This document shows positions 26,301-33,942 of a DNA stretch of 64,000 nucleotides, piece by piece (positions within the stretch are counted from its first letter, which is position 1; each line of letters begins with the position of its first letter). A model generated the notes under the pieces. It was not told where the DNA came from and ran no database searches. It worked only from the letters and a program-made list of their open reading frames with translations. The position numbers were made by a program, and so were the translations under genes. This DNA comes from an uncultured Bacteroidota bacterium (lineage in GTDB: Bacteria > Bacteroidota > Bacteroidia > Flavobacteriales > Schleiferiaceae), in contig CAJXNI010000001.1 in the NCBI GenBank assembly GCA_913057235.1, positions 166,245 through 230,244 on the forward strand. The letters run 5' to 3'.

Positions 26301-27814
26301 CTGGCTTTTCCTTCAAAATCAAAATCTAGATTTGGATCATTGGCCTTAAAAAGGCCTTCAAACTCTCCCTTATTGATACGGCCATTCACGGCCATGGCAC
26401 CGTAGCGGTAATCTTTAAAATCAAAGCGCTGAATTTCCCCTTCAATAGAGGTATTCATACTAACTGGATCAGCTCCTTTGCCCTTTAATTTAAGGTTAGC
26501 TTTGAGGAGGCCTAAAGCTGAATTTTCAGTCAATAAGCCCAAATTTAGCTCTTGAACTTCTACCCGCCCTTGATAGGCAATGCGCTTAGGATCACCAGGA
26601 TCTTGTAATTTAATTTTAGTACTTAATGACAGTGCATCACTTTTGAAATCTCCTTGGGCTGAGAAATCATTCAGGTACCCGCGGTAGCTGCCCTTCAGGC
26701 GCATGGGACCCAATTTTTTCAACGTTTGGGGCAAGGCCGTATCGGTAAAAAGCCCGGCAATAAAACGCACATCTTCTGGCAGGGTTTTAATTTTGAGATT
26801 ACTACTGCTTAAATAAAGGCTATCAGGCTTTGTCGCGTTCTCCACTTTCACATCAGCTCTAAAACGAGTATCCTTACCCAAGGTTAAATCAAAATCCTTG
26901 GCTGCAAAGTTGTTAACCGGGCCCTCTACCGCGCCCCTAAGTGTGAAGGTTTTAAAATTTGGAAAAGCCGGAGCAAAATATTGGATATCTGAGGAAGCCA
27001 AGTAACCGTACTCAATTTGAGCCGAAAGATTCACCTCATTTACAAAGTTCTTAAAAGACTTCATTTCAGCGTATTGCAAAGCTATATCACCTCTAAGCTC
27101 ACTTAGCCCGGTCACTAACTTCAAGTTATTCAGGCGCATTTCCCGGGCTTGGTAAGCGGCTTGGGCCGATAAACTTTTAACGCGCAAACCCTGCTCATCC
27201 TTAAAGCTCAAATTAAGGATGTCAGCATTAAGATACTTCCCCTCCAAGGCAAAATCTTCCACTGCCACGTTTAATTCATGAAGTAAAAATTTTCGGCAAC
27301 TGTCGCAGTTCAAATCCTCATAATGAAAGCGGCCGCTATCCAGTAGAATACTGGCCATGTTAAGCTTCACCTCGGGTTTGGTAGTATCCCTGGGTTTATC
27401 AGACTTAAAGGAAGCTATAAACTTTTGAAAATTAGTGCTATCCTCTCCGGGGTACTTTAACCAATTAAATTTATAACCTTTAAGTACCACCGGGCCCGTA
27501 TTTAAGGTGTTGGTGCTTTTTTGATAGCTTCTAAAACTGAATTCAACTTTTTGAGCACTTATTAATGTATCATTCTCCTGGCAGGGCAACAGCACATTGT
27601 GCAAATAAACCGTGTTAGGAAAAACATACTGAAACCCCTCCAATTGAAGGTTGGTTTGGTAGGTATTATTGAACCAATTCTGAGCTTGCCGGGCTACTTT
27701 TAATTGCACTGCCGGAATGAAGAAAGTAGCGCTGAGCACAATCAGTAGTGCTAGTAAGCCAACCATACTCCAGCCCACTATTTTAAACGCTTTTCTGATT
27801 GTACTTTTGCCCAA
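23354..27814 (-). CDS. tamB: TamB-like translocation/assembly protein (DUF490)
   Basis: This 1486-residue protein has one N-terminal membrane anchor (about 13-35) and then a very long, repetitive stretch of short beta-strands. This is typical of the TamB/AsmA-like bridge proteins that span the periplasm and move lipids or help insert outer-membrane proteins. The DUF490-like C-terminal block is visible around 1150-1420, with GEGQIKLNMSPSSEMQLFG, GTVNWNGDPYSAQLNITAMY and GGINEWDIIANQAAAYLNRF. The tail is Glu/Lys-rich. The TTG at 27814 abuts the tsaD ATG on the other strand; the first ATG would be residue 17 (27766). Length is in range for the family. Confidence 0.9.
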   Translation of the reverse strand: MGKSTIRKAFKIVGWSMVGLLALLIVLSATFFIPAVQLKVARQAQNWFNNTYQTNLQLEGFQYVFPNTVYLHNVLLPCQENDTLISAQKVEFSFRSYQKSTNTLNTGPVVLKGYKFNWLKYPGEDSTNFQKFIASFKSDKPRDTTKPEVKLNMASILLDSGRFHYEDLNCDSCRKFLLHELNVAVEDFALEGKYLNADILNLSFKDEQGLRVKSLSAQAAYQAREMRLNNLKLVTGLSELRGDIALQYAEMKSFKNFVNEVNLSAQIEYGYLASSDIQYFAPAFPNFKTFTLRGAVEGPVNNFAAKDFDLTLGKDTRFRADVKVENATKPDSLYLSSSNLKIKTLPEDVRFIAGLFTDTALPQTLKKLGPMRLKGSYRGYLNDFSAQGDFKSDALSLSTKIKLQDPGDPKRIAYQGRVEVQELNLGLLTENSALGLLKANLKLKGKGADPVSMNTSIEGEIQRFDFKDYRYGAMAVNGRINKGEFEGLFKANDPNLDFDFEGKASFGRDTSQYDFVMRVDTANLNALNLVEDSISTFTGLLNIDFIALDYDQWTGSIQLSDFSYEDSQSAHYFQDVKITSNGLDSSKTLKVESAILNAELKGQYTFAGINSIIKNTYRRFNAADTVESQIVPETFSFDINLNKPEILTSLLLPKLQIEPGTQLKGAFADENQQLSIDLKSRGLRYGATVFKGIDLNMISGTRQSELAFNLRQTELASGYIIDSLALENFYQNDTLQYRLTGILRDSIDSRVNLEGFAIQKSNRSFLVGLDSSHFNVGKSDFKIPNGARFYIDSSRYFIEDFSITNGSQGVYVNGAISKTSNEVLRVEMQNFSVKILNYFLKSDKSKFDGSLEGSLIVTSLLGDPKFVTDLNIDSLSLNKTLLGNLNLISDYSLRNDTISLNSELVLGRRKTMQAQGYYQTDSAGSINLDLSFDRFRLTALNPIVSVVATNLRGMLNGNLSIKGKTRAPEINGKLFLPKVAFTISFLQSDYNLVNNPYVEITSNAIKFPQLELRDTKFGTKGTLGGEITHRNFRDFNLDLEINTDELLVLNTQSDENDAYYGRAFATGTIDLEGPPEALDVTARVQTERNTNFNIPIGGATEVKRSNFVKFVSPKTPEDSLSILTNQFDIDKGLSLEFAIEVDQSAQVNIILNQSTGNKLSATGEGQIKLNMSPSSEMQLFGIYTVAKGEYNFNLEGLLNKTFKVQRGGTVNWNGDPYSAQLNITAMYTTRANPQPFLGDISSGNTRTEVYLSIAGPLTNPEISFDIKTPRASSTVQAVLSNRLRETEAMNQQVFSLLAFNSFTPQSNFLAGTSGGINEWDIIANQAAAYLNRFTGGYEVSLSYQQNSFNNQDANTAGTDNSELEVGVSKDFLDERLTISSSVGVPLNSSQGNVAGDFEITYSLTEDGRLRAKAFNRAVDNDFNISLGRQQLYQQGVGLSYQVDFNNLGELWAKVLGKSEEGRKEEEPQPKKENAGQANQNQDPADD
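27802..27809 (+). promoter_or_regulatory. -7 promoter box for tsaD
   Basis: TACTTTTG matches TAnnTTTG exactly and lies only 4 nt before the tsaD ATG at 27814. Transcription would start at or inside the start codon, so the mRNA may be leaderless. The box lies within the tamB start region on the other strand if tamB begins at TTG 27814. Confidence 0.6.
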
Positions 27815-28839
27815 TGAGTGAATATATTTTAGGGATTGAATCTAGCTGTGATGACACATCCGTTGCAGTGCTACAAAATCGCAAAATTCTGGCAAATGTA
27901 ACCGCTAACCAACAAATACATGCAGAATATGGCGGTGTGGTGCCAGAGTTGGCTTCACGGGCTCATCAGCAAAACATTGTGCCTGTGGTTGAAGCGGCCT
28001 TAAGCCAGGCTCAAATAAAGGTTCAAAACCTAAGTGCAATAGCTTTCACCTCTGGCCCAGGTTTACTGGGCTCCTTGCTGGTGGGCACCTCTTTTGCCAA
28101 ATCCTTAGCCTTGGCCTTGCAAATTCCGCTCATAGAAGTAAATCATATGCAGGCGCATGTTTTAGCCCATCTTATAGACCATAAAAATCAAAAAACACCT
28201 TCCTTCCCTTTTTTATGTTTAACGGTAAGCGGTGGGCATACCCAAATTGTTCAGGTCAATAATCCGTATGATTTAAAGATCTTGGGAGAAACCCTTGACG
28301 ATGCCGCTGGTGAGGCATTTGATAAAGCGGCTAAAATTATGGGGCTTCCCTACCCTGGTGGCCCTTTAATAGATCAATTGGCCCAACAGGGCAATGGCCA
28401 GGCATTTACTTTTGCCAGGCCGTCTATGACCGGCTACAACTATAGCTTTAGCGGTTTAAAAACCAATTTTTTGTACTTCCTGCAAAAGGAAATGAAACAG
28501 AATCCCAATTTCATTCAAGAAAACAAGCAAGACCTCTGCGCCAGTTTGCAAGGCACCATTATAGCCGTTTTAATGGAAAAATTAGAAGCCGCGGCCCAAG
28601 CTACGGGCATTAAGCATATAGCGCTAGCGGGTGGTGTTTCAGCCAACAGCGGCTTACGCAAAGCCCTTAAGGCAAGAGAATCAAGCCTGGGCTGGGAAAC
28701 CTACCTCCCTAATTTTGAGTTTTGCACCGATAATGGTGCTATGATTGCAATTACGGGATATTACAAATACCTAAAGCAAGACTTTGCTGGCCTAAGCTTC
28801 TCAGCATCCGCCCGAAAAAAATTAGCTTTGGGCCATTAA
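27814..28839 (+). CDS. tsaD: tRNA N6-adenosine threonylcarbamoyltransferase TsaD
   Basis: This 341-residue enzyme of the Kae1/TsaD family moves the threonylcarbamoyl group onto A37 of ANN-decoding tRNAs, working with TsaB and TsaE. Key marks are IESSCDDTSVAVL near the start, GGVVPELASRAHQQN, and the iron ligands His111 and His115 in NHMQAHVLAH. Later come SGGHTQIVQ, GEAFDKAAK and GGVSANSGLRKAL. The ATG at 27814 is preferred over an upstream TTG at 27799. It heads the operon that continues through the RimK-linked genes and rsmE. Confidence 0.96.
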   Translation: MSEYILGIESSCDDTSVAVLQNRKILANVTANQQIHAEYGGVVPELASRAHQQNIVPVVEAALSQAQIKVQNLSAIAFTSGPGLLGSLLVGTSFAKSLALALQIPLIEVNHMQAHVLAHLIDHKNQKTPSFPFLCLTVSGGHTQIVQVNNPYDLKILGETLDDAAGEAFDKAAKIMGLPYPGGPLIDQLAQQGNGQAFTFARPSMTGYNYSFSGLKTNFLYFLQKEMKQNPNFIQENKQDLCASLQGTIIAVLMEKLEAAAQATGIKHIALAGGVSANSGLRKALKARESSLGWETYLPNFEFCTDNGAMIAITGYYKYLKQDFAGLSFSASARKKLALGH

Positions 28840-28849
28840 ACAAAATAAG

Positions 28850-29299
28850 TTGCCCAAAAGAAAAAAAGCCCTCATTGGCACCACCGATTTCATAGACCTG
28901 CCCGAGTTTGATTTAATCAATGCGGCCTGTAAAATTGATACAGGAGCCCAAACCTCTACGCTCAACTGCAGTGATGTGCACTTGCATGAACATAATGGTC
29001 AGGAGGTTTTAAGCATAAAACTCTATGCTCCTAAATTTGGTATAACCACTCAAAAGCAGTATTCGTTTAGTGAATTTAGGCAACGTAAAGTGCGCAGTAG
29101 CAACGGTTTAATGGAAATCCGCTACAGCATAAAAACTCCGGTCGTAATTTTTAACAAGACTGTTAACACCGAGTTTACGCTAAGCTTTCGCGATAAGATG
29201 AAATTCCCCATACTATTGGGCAAACGTTTTTTAAAAAACCGTTTTGTGGTTGACGTGGCTTTAAAAAACCTCAACCAAAACTTTAAAACCCAAGCATGA
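28850..29299 (+). CDS. RimK-associated aspartic-type protease (PF05618)
   Basis: The 149-residue protein matches the ATP-dependent zinc protease / RimB family, which despite the name has a retropepsin-like fold. The active-site triad region is [16 protein letters not shown] near residues 27-42, and [15 protein letters not shown] is the second conserved block. In other bacteria it is linked to RimK and trims or controls glutamate tails on ribosomal protein S6. Here its stop overlaps the rimK start by 4 nt, supporting that partnership. The start is TTG at 28850; no ATG is nearby. Confidence 0.85.
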   Translation: MPKRKKALIGTTDFIDLPEFDLINAACKIDTGAQTSTLNCSDVHLHEHNGQEVLSIKLYAPKFGITTQKQYSFSEFRQRKVRSSNGLMEIRYSIKTPVVIFNKTVNTEFTLSFRDKMKFPILLGKRFLKNRFVVDVALKNLNQNFKTQA

Positions 29300-30207
29300 A
29301 TATTGTTATTCTTTCTACAAACTCTAATTTATACTCTACACGCAGATTAGTAGAAGCTGGTGAAAAGCGAGGCCATACGGTAAGTGTTATTAACCACACC
29401 AAAATTTTTGTGGTAATTGAAAGCGGAGCGCCCATGGTATACTACAAAGACCACCGCATTAAGGAAGTTGATGCTATTATACCCCGCATAGGAGCCTCCG
29501 TAACTTTTTACGGAAGCAGTATCATCCGCCAATTTGAGATGCAAAAAGTGTTTACCACCTGCAGCTCATTAGCTCTGGTGCGGAGCCGCGATAAACTCAG
29601 AGCCACGCAAATTTTAAGCAGGCACGGCATCGGTATTCCCAAAACCGCCTTTGCCAAGCAGCCCAGTGATGTGGAGCACCTGATTGCTCAGGTGGGTGGA
29701 GCCCCCCTGATTGTAAAGCTTTTGGAAGGCACACAAGGGTTAGGGGTTGTATTGGCTGAAACTAAAAAAGCCGCAAAATCTGTGATTGAAGCTTTTTATG
29801 GGCTTAAGTCCAATATTTTAGTGCAAGAGTTCATTGCCGAAGCAGGTGGCAGTGACATCAGGGCCATTGTAATTGACAACAAAGTGGTGGCCGCTTTTAA
29901 AAGAAGCGGTAAAGAGGGCGAGTTCAGAAGTAACCTGCACCGCGGGGGCTCCTCTACCCTCATAAAACTGAGTAAAGAAGAAAAAACAGCCGCGGTAAAT
30001 GCAGCTAAAGCGCTAGGGCTAAACATAGCGGGGGTAGATATGCTGCAAAGCAGCCGTGGTCCCTTAGTGCTGGAAGTTAATTCTTCACCGGGCTTAGAGG
30101 GAGTGGAAAAAGCAACTGAGGTAGACGTAGCGGGAAAAATTATTGAATACATAGAGCGTAACATTAATAAGCCTGATAGCCGTAAAAAAGACAAAGTTGG
30201 CGCCTGA
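29296..30207 (+). CDS. rimK: RimK-type glutamate ligase (ATP-grasp)
   Basis: The 303-residue ATP-grasp enzyme adds glutamates to the C-terminus of ribosomal protein S6 in the best known member. The N-terminal pre-ATP-grasp domain contains [20 protein letters not shown]. The ATP-grasp domain has [51 protein letters not shown] and the metal site [14 protein letters not shown]. It begins inside the stop of the protease gene and overlaps the rsmE start (TGATG). The substrate is inferred from neighbourhood and family. Confidence 0.93.
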   Translation: MNIVILSTNSNLYSTRRLVEAGEKRGHTVSVINHTKIFVVIESGAPMVYYKDHRIKEVDAIIPRIGASVTFYGSSIIRQFEMQKVFTTCSSLALVRSRDKLRATQILSRHGIGIPKTAFAKQPSDVEHLIAQVGGAPLIVKLLEGTQGLGVVLAETKKAAKSVIEAFYGLKSNILVQEFIAEAGGSDIRAIVIDNKVVAAFKRSGKEGEFRSNLHRGGSSTLIKLSKEEKTAAVNAAKALGLNIAGVDMLQSSRGPLVLEVNSSPGLEGVEKATEVDVAGKIIEYIERNINKPDSRKKDKVGA

Positions 30208-30899
30208 TGAACCATTTTATTGCTGAAAATATTTCGGGTGAAAAAGGCTGGCTCAATGCCGATGAAACCCACCATGCACAGCGAGTACTTCGATTAAAGC
30301 CTAAGGTTCAAATCAGCGTAACTCAAGGTGACGGCAAAATATATCGCGCTATTCTAGAACCAGGCCTAAAGAAGGTTCAGCCATTTAAAATTGAGGCATT
30401 AGTACGAGAAGAAAGTCAAGCAAAACTGCATTTGGCCGTAGCTCCCACCAAGAGTAATGATCGCTTTGAGTTCTTCTTAGAAAAGGCTACAGAGCTGGGG
30501 GTAGCCTCCATTACTCCCATTATTTGCCAAAACTCAGAGCGTAAGGTGTACAAGCAGGTGCGCGGGCAGCGAATTATAATGGCCGCTGTAAAGCAAAGTA
30601 AAAAAGGTTGGATCCCTACGCTGCAACAGCAGAAGACTTTTCCTCAATTTTTAGAAACTGTGCAAGGAGCCAATGCCTATTTGGCTCACCTAAACTCTGG
30701 CCCCCGTGCCAATCTCAAAACCATAAACCTTAAAAAAGAACACTGGATTTTAATTGGCCCTGAAGGCGATTTTTCGCCCTCTGAGATTAAAATGGCCCAA
30801 GAAAAAAAGCTAGGCTTTTTAGACCTGGGTGAAGAAGTTTTACGCACCGAAACCGCTGCTATTAGCGTGGCAGCTGCCGCAGCCTACCAACGCCTTTGA
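30207..30899 (+). CDS. rsmE: 16S rRNA (uracil1498-N3)-methyltransferase RsmE
   Basis: The 230-residue SPOUT-class enzyme methylates U1498 of 16S rRNA. An N-terminal PUA-like part (1-70) with THHAQRVLRLKPK is followed by the SPOUT domain. This includes FFLEKATELGVASITPIICQ, IGPEGDFSPSEI and the knot region LGEEVLRTETAAISVAAA. The start overlaps the rimK stop. Length is normal. It is preceded and followed by genes of the same operon. Confidence 0.95.
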   Translation: MNHFIAENISGEKGWLNADETHHAQRVLRLKPKVQISVTQGDGKIYRAILEPGLKKVQPFKIEALVREESQAKLHLAVAPTKSNDRFEFFLEKATELGVASITPIICQNSERKVYKQVRGQRIIMAAVKQSKKGWIPTLQQQKTFPQFLETVQGANAYLAHLNSGPRANLKTINLKKEHWILIGPEGDFSPSEIKMAQEKKLGFLDLGEEVLRTETAAISVAAAAAYQRL

Positions 30900-30929
30900 G
30901 AAATTGGAATACCTTAATTTTACGCAATC

Positions 30930-31592
30930 ATGAAAAAGTGGATCGCCTTAATAATGATAGGTCTTTGCCTTTCGGCCAAGGCACCCGAGTATCATTTAAA
31001 ATTAGCCTTGGTAAAATACAATGGTGGAGGCGATTGGTATGCCAATCCTAGTGCTCTTAAAAACCTGGCCTCTTTTTGCAACCAAGAACTAAATACTAGC
31101 ATAAATCCAGAGTATGCCACGGTAGAAGTAGGCTCACCTGATATTTTTAACTATCCCTTTTTGCACATGACCGGCCATGGCAACGTCATTATTAATGAAC
31201 AGGAAGCTCAAAACCTGCGCTCCTACTTATTTGCTGGGGGCTTTTTACACATAGATGATAATTACGGTATGGATAAATACATTCGTCCTGAGCTTAAAAA
31301 GCTTTTCCCCAACAAACAATTAGAGCCGCTACCAACTAGTCACCCTATTTTCAAGAAACCTTTTAGTTTTCCGCAAGGCTTGCCTAAAATTCATGAACAC
31401 GATCAGAAACCTCCCGAATCTTGGGTGATTCGGGATCAAGGTCGCATTATTTTGCTTTACACCTTTGAAAGTGATTTAAGTGATGGCTGGGAAGATCCGG
31501 AGGTGCATAATGACCCCGTGGAAGTGCGACTAAAGGCACTCCAAATGGGTGCTAATCTTTTGCAGTATGTTTTAAATGGGCAAAATGAATAA
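30930..31592 (+). CDS. Secreted DUF4159 protein
   Basis: The 220-residue protein starts with a signal peptide (MKKWIALIMIGLCLSAKA). The rest matches DUF4159: ALVKYNGGGDWYANPSALKN, FLHMTGHGNVIINEQEAQNL, and GGFLHIDDNYGMDKYIRPEL. The family has a glutamine-amidotransferase-like flavodoxin fold of unknown function. It is common in Bacteroidota next to rsmE and the permease that follows here. Its 3' end overlaps the permease start. Confidence 0.88.
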   Translation: MKKWIALIMIGLCLSAKAPEYHLKLALVKYNGGGDWYANPSALKNLASFCNQELNTSINPEYATVEVGSPDIFNYPFLHMTGHGNVIINEQEAQNLRSYLFAGGFLHIDDNYGMDKYIRPELKKLFPNKQLEPLPTSHPIFKKPFSFPQGLPKIHEHDQKPPESWVIRDQGRIILLYTFESDLSDGWEDPEVHNDPVEVRLKALQMGANLLQYVLNGQNE

Positions 31593-32706
31593 CCTTACCC
31601 GGCAAATCCTAAAAACCTTGGGAGCCATTACCTTGATGGCCTTATTGGTATATTTCTTTTGGATAGTACGCTACACGCTTATCTATATCTTAATTTCAGC
31701 CGTAATTGCCGTAATGGGTAAACCCGTGGTAGACTTTATTGCCGAAGACGGGCCCCTAAAAATCAAATTTAATCGCAGCTTGGCCTCGGCTCTTACCTTG
31801 CTTTTAATAGTGGGGATTTTTGCAGGTACCATGAGCTTTTTTGTTCCAGCCTTGATTGCGGAATTAAAAGTACTAAGCACTGTTGATTTTGAAAGTATCT
31901 ATCAAGGGCTAAAATTGGAAATAAGAGCCTTACAAAAAACTTTTTTTCCAGAGGCCACGGTGGGTACCAATCAAACGGTTTTAAGGCCTGGCTTGGCCGA
32001 AATGCTGAATATGCAGAACGTGAGTGATACCTTTAGCGGGCTTCTGGGTGGTTTGGGAAATTTAGTTTTTGCTCTATTCAGTATTCTTTTTATCACCTTT
32101 TTCTTTTTGAGAGAAAAGTACCTTTTCAGAAACATCATTTTGGCCATTATCCCAGACCGCTACGAAGGACAAATTTTGCACGTATCGCCCACCCTCCGTA
32201 TTACCTTAGGTCGCTATTTTGCGGGTATACTTCTCCAAATTACCATTGTAACCACCATTGTATCTGTGGGATTAGAACTAGCCGGTTTTCATAACACCAT
32301 AGTAATTGGTTTTTTTGCCGGCCTAATTAACGTTATTCCTTATCTGGGGCCCATTATTGGCGCCAGCTTTGGCCTTATTTTAGGCCTTACCCAAGTTATT
32401 GGTGGTACGGCTTCTATTGAGTTATTCCCAGCTATTTTAGCCATTATGGTAGTTTTTGGAGCCATGCAAATGATTGATAACTTTTTGCTTCAGCCGATTA
32501 TTTTCTCACGCAGTATCAAGGCGCATCCGCTGGAAATATTCTTGGTTATTTCTTTTGCTGCCGCTTTAGCGGGAATAGCTGGTATTATAGTAGCGGTGCC
32601 CGTTTACAGTGTAATTAGGTTGTTAGCGGCTGAGTTTTTTCCGCATGTGAAATTTGTGCGCTGGCTCACCCAAAATAACTTGAATGACCAGCATAAGCCA
32701 ACTTGA
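31585..32706 (+). CDS. AI-2E-family permease (PerM-like)
   Basis: This protein (373 residues from ATG 31585; an ATG at 31576 is also possible) has about seven to eight membrane segments. The family signatures are PVVDFI after the second helix, GLINVIPYLGPIIGASFGLI and the C-terminal ILAIMVVFGAMQMIDNFLLQ, followed by HPLEIFLVI. Family members export small molecules or act as Na+/H+ antiporters; the quorum-signal role is shown only for some. It overlaps DUF4159 by 8 nt and the next gene by 23 nt. Confidence 0.9.
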   Translation: MNNLTRQILKTLGAITLMALLVYFFWIVRYTLIYILISAVIAVMGKPVVDFIAEDGPLKIKFNRSLASALTLLLIVGIFAGTMSFFVPALIAELKVLSTVDFESIYQGLKLEIRALQKTFFPEATVGTNQTVLRPGLAEMLNMQNVSDTFSGLLGGLGNLVFALFSILFITFFFLREKYLFRNIILAIIPDRYEGQILHVSPTLRITLGRYFAGILLQITIVTTIVSVGLELAGFHNTIVIGFFAGLINVIPYLGPIIGASFGLILGLTQVIGGTASIELFPAILAIMVVFGAMQMIDNFLLQPIIFSRSIKAHPLEIFLVISFAAALAGIAGIIVAVPVYSVIRLLAAEFFPHVKFVRWLTQNNLNDQHKPT

Positions 32707-33859
32707 AAAATGGTGGTTAGACCCTGACAATCAAGCTTTTTTTAAGGCGAACAAAAATCAGGACGTGGCCAAGCTTCTCTTCAAATATCAAAATCAGGAG
32801 CAAAAGCGCTTGATTATTGAGCAAATCGCCAAAAGGCAAAAGATCCGTAAAAAATTACCGCAATGGTGTGAAAATCAGGAAGTGCTCATGCCGCCCAGCC
32901 TTAATTTAGAGCAAGCCAGCTCTGAGGCCACAGCTCGGCTCAAAGCCACCCTCTTTTCGGGCGCAAGACTTGCCGATTTGACAGGAGGCTTTGGGGTTGA
33001 CTGCTTTTACCTGGGGCAAAATTTCAAGCAAGTTCATTACAATGAGCCTGATGCCGCGCTTCAGGAGTTGGTGGCCTATAATTATAAAGTCTTGGATTTC
33101 AAGGCCACTTTTACGGGTTTACCAGCCGAAAAGCTTTTGGCTAGCTTACCCAAACAAAGCTTGATTTACCTGGATCCATCCAGAAGAAACGCCCAACAGC
33201 AACGCTTGATTTCTATAGAAGATTACAGTCCGGACGTGCGCAATTTAGAAGAAGATCTTGTAGAAAAAGCCGCCTTAACGGTGGTAAAGGTGAGCCCCAT
33301 GGCTAGTATTGCTGAATTGCTGAAAAAGCTAACCTACGTTAAGACTGTGAGTGTAATTAGCGTTAAAAATGAGTGCAAAGAGGTGCTTTTGACATTAAGT
33401 AACTCTTACCAAAATCTGTCTTATAAGACTTACAACATTATAGACTCTGAAGGCACTATTCAGTTTTTTGAAGGAACCCCCAAGGCTGCGGCCTTTGAGT
33501 TCTCAGAGCCTCAAGATTACATTTTTGAGCCCAACGCCAGCGTTTTAAAAGCCGGTTTGGTAAATGACCTTTCGCGCCATTTTCAATTGCCAAAACTCCA
33601 TGCCAATACGCAGCTTTTAACCGGTTCTGTCATTCCTGAAAAATTTCCGGGCAAAGTTTTTAAAGTGAATGCATTGCATAAGCCGTTTACTAAATCACTG
33701 GCTAAAAAAAGGTATAATGTTATTGCCCGAAATTTCCCTGCCAACGCATCTGAAATTGAAAAGAAACTAAATCTAAAACCTTCTAACCGGCAGTATTTAT
33801 TGGCATTTTCAAGTGTAGAGGGAAAGCACTTTGCTACGGCCGAATGGATTAAAGCCTGA
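32684..33859 (+). CDS. THUMP-like domain methyltransferase
   Basis: The 391-residue protein combines an N-terminal helical region, a class I SAM-binding domain and a C-terminal THUMP-like domain. The SAM motif is ADLTGGFGVDCFYLGQNF near residues 98-115, with a following acidic NEPD. The catalytic-type loop LIYLDPSRRNAQQQRLISIE is characteristic of this group. C-terminal marks include FKVNALHKPF and KKRYNVIARNFP. It probably methylates an RNA, but the target is not known. Its ATG lies 23 nt inside the permease gene. Confidence 0.85.
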   Translation: MTSISQLEKWWLDPDNQAFFKANKNQDVAKLLFKYQNQEQKRLIIEQIAKRQKIRKKLPQWCENQEVLMPPSLNLEQASSEATARLKATLFSGARLADLTGGFGVDCFYLGQNFKQVHYNEPDAALQELVAYNYKVLDFKATFTGLPAEKLLASLPKQSLIYLDPSRRNAQQQRLISIEDYSPDVRNLEEDLVEKAALTVVKVSPMASIAELLKKLTYVKTVSVISVKNECKEVLLTLSNSYQNLSYKTYNIIDSEGTIQFFEGTPKAAAFEFSEPQDYIFEPNASVLKAGLVNDLSRHFQLPKLHANTQLLTGSVIPEKFPGKVFKVNALHKPFTKSLAKKRYNVIARNFPANASEIEKKLNLKPSNRQYLLAFSSVEGKHFATAEWIKA

Positions 33860-33942
33860 TTGATGTGGTGGTTCTTTAGCTCATTCTCTAGGAAGTATTC
33901 AGTCCGTTCATGTTCTAATTCTTATTTTAGACCTCAGGAATT

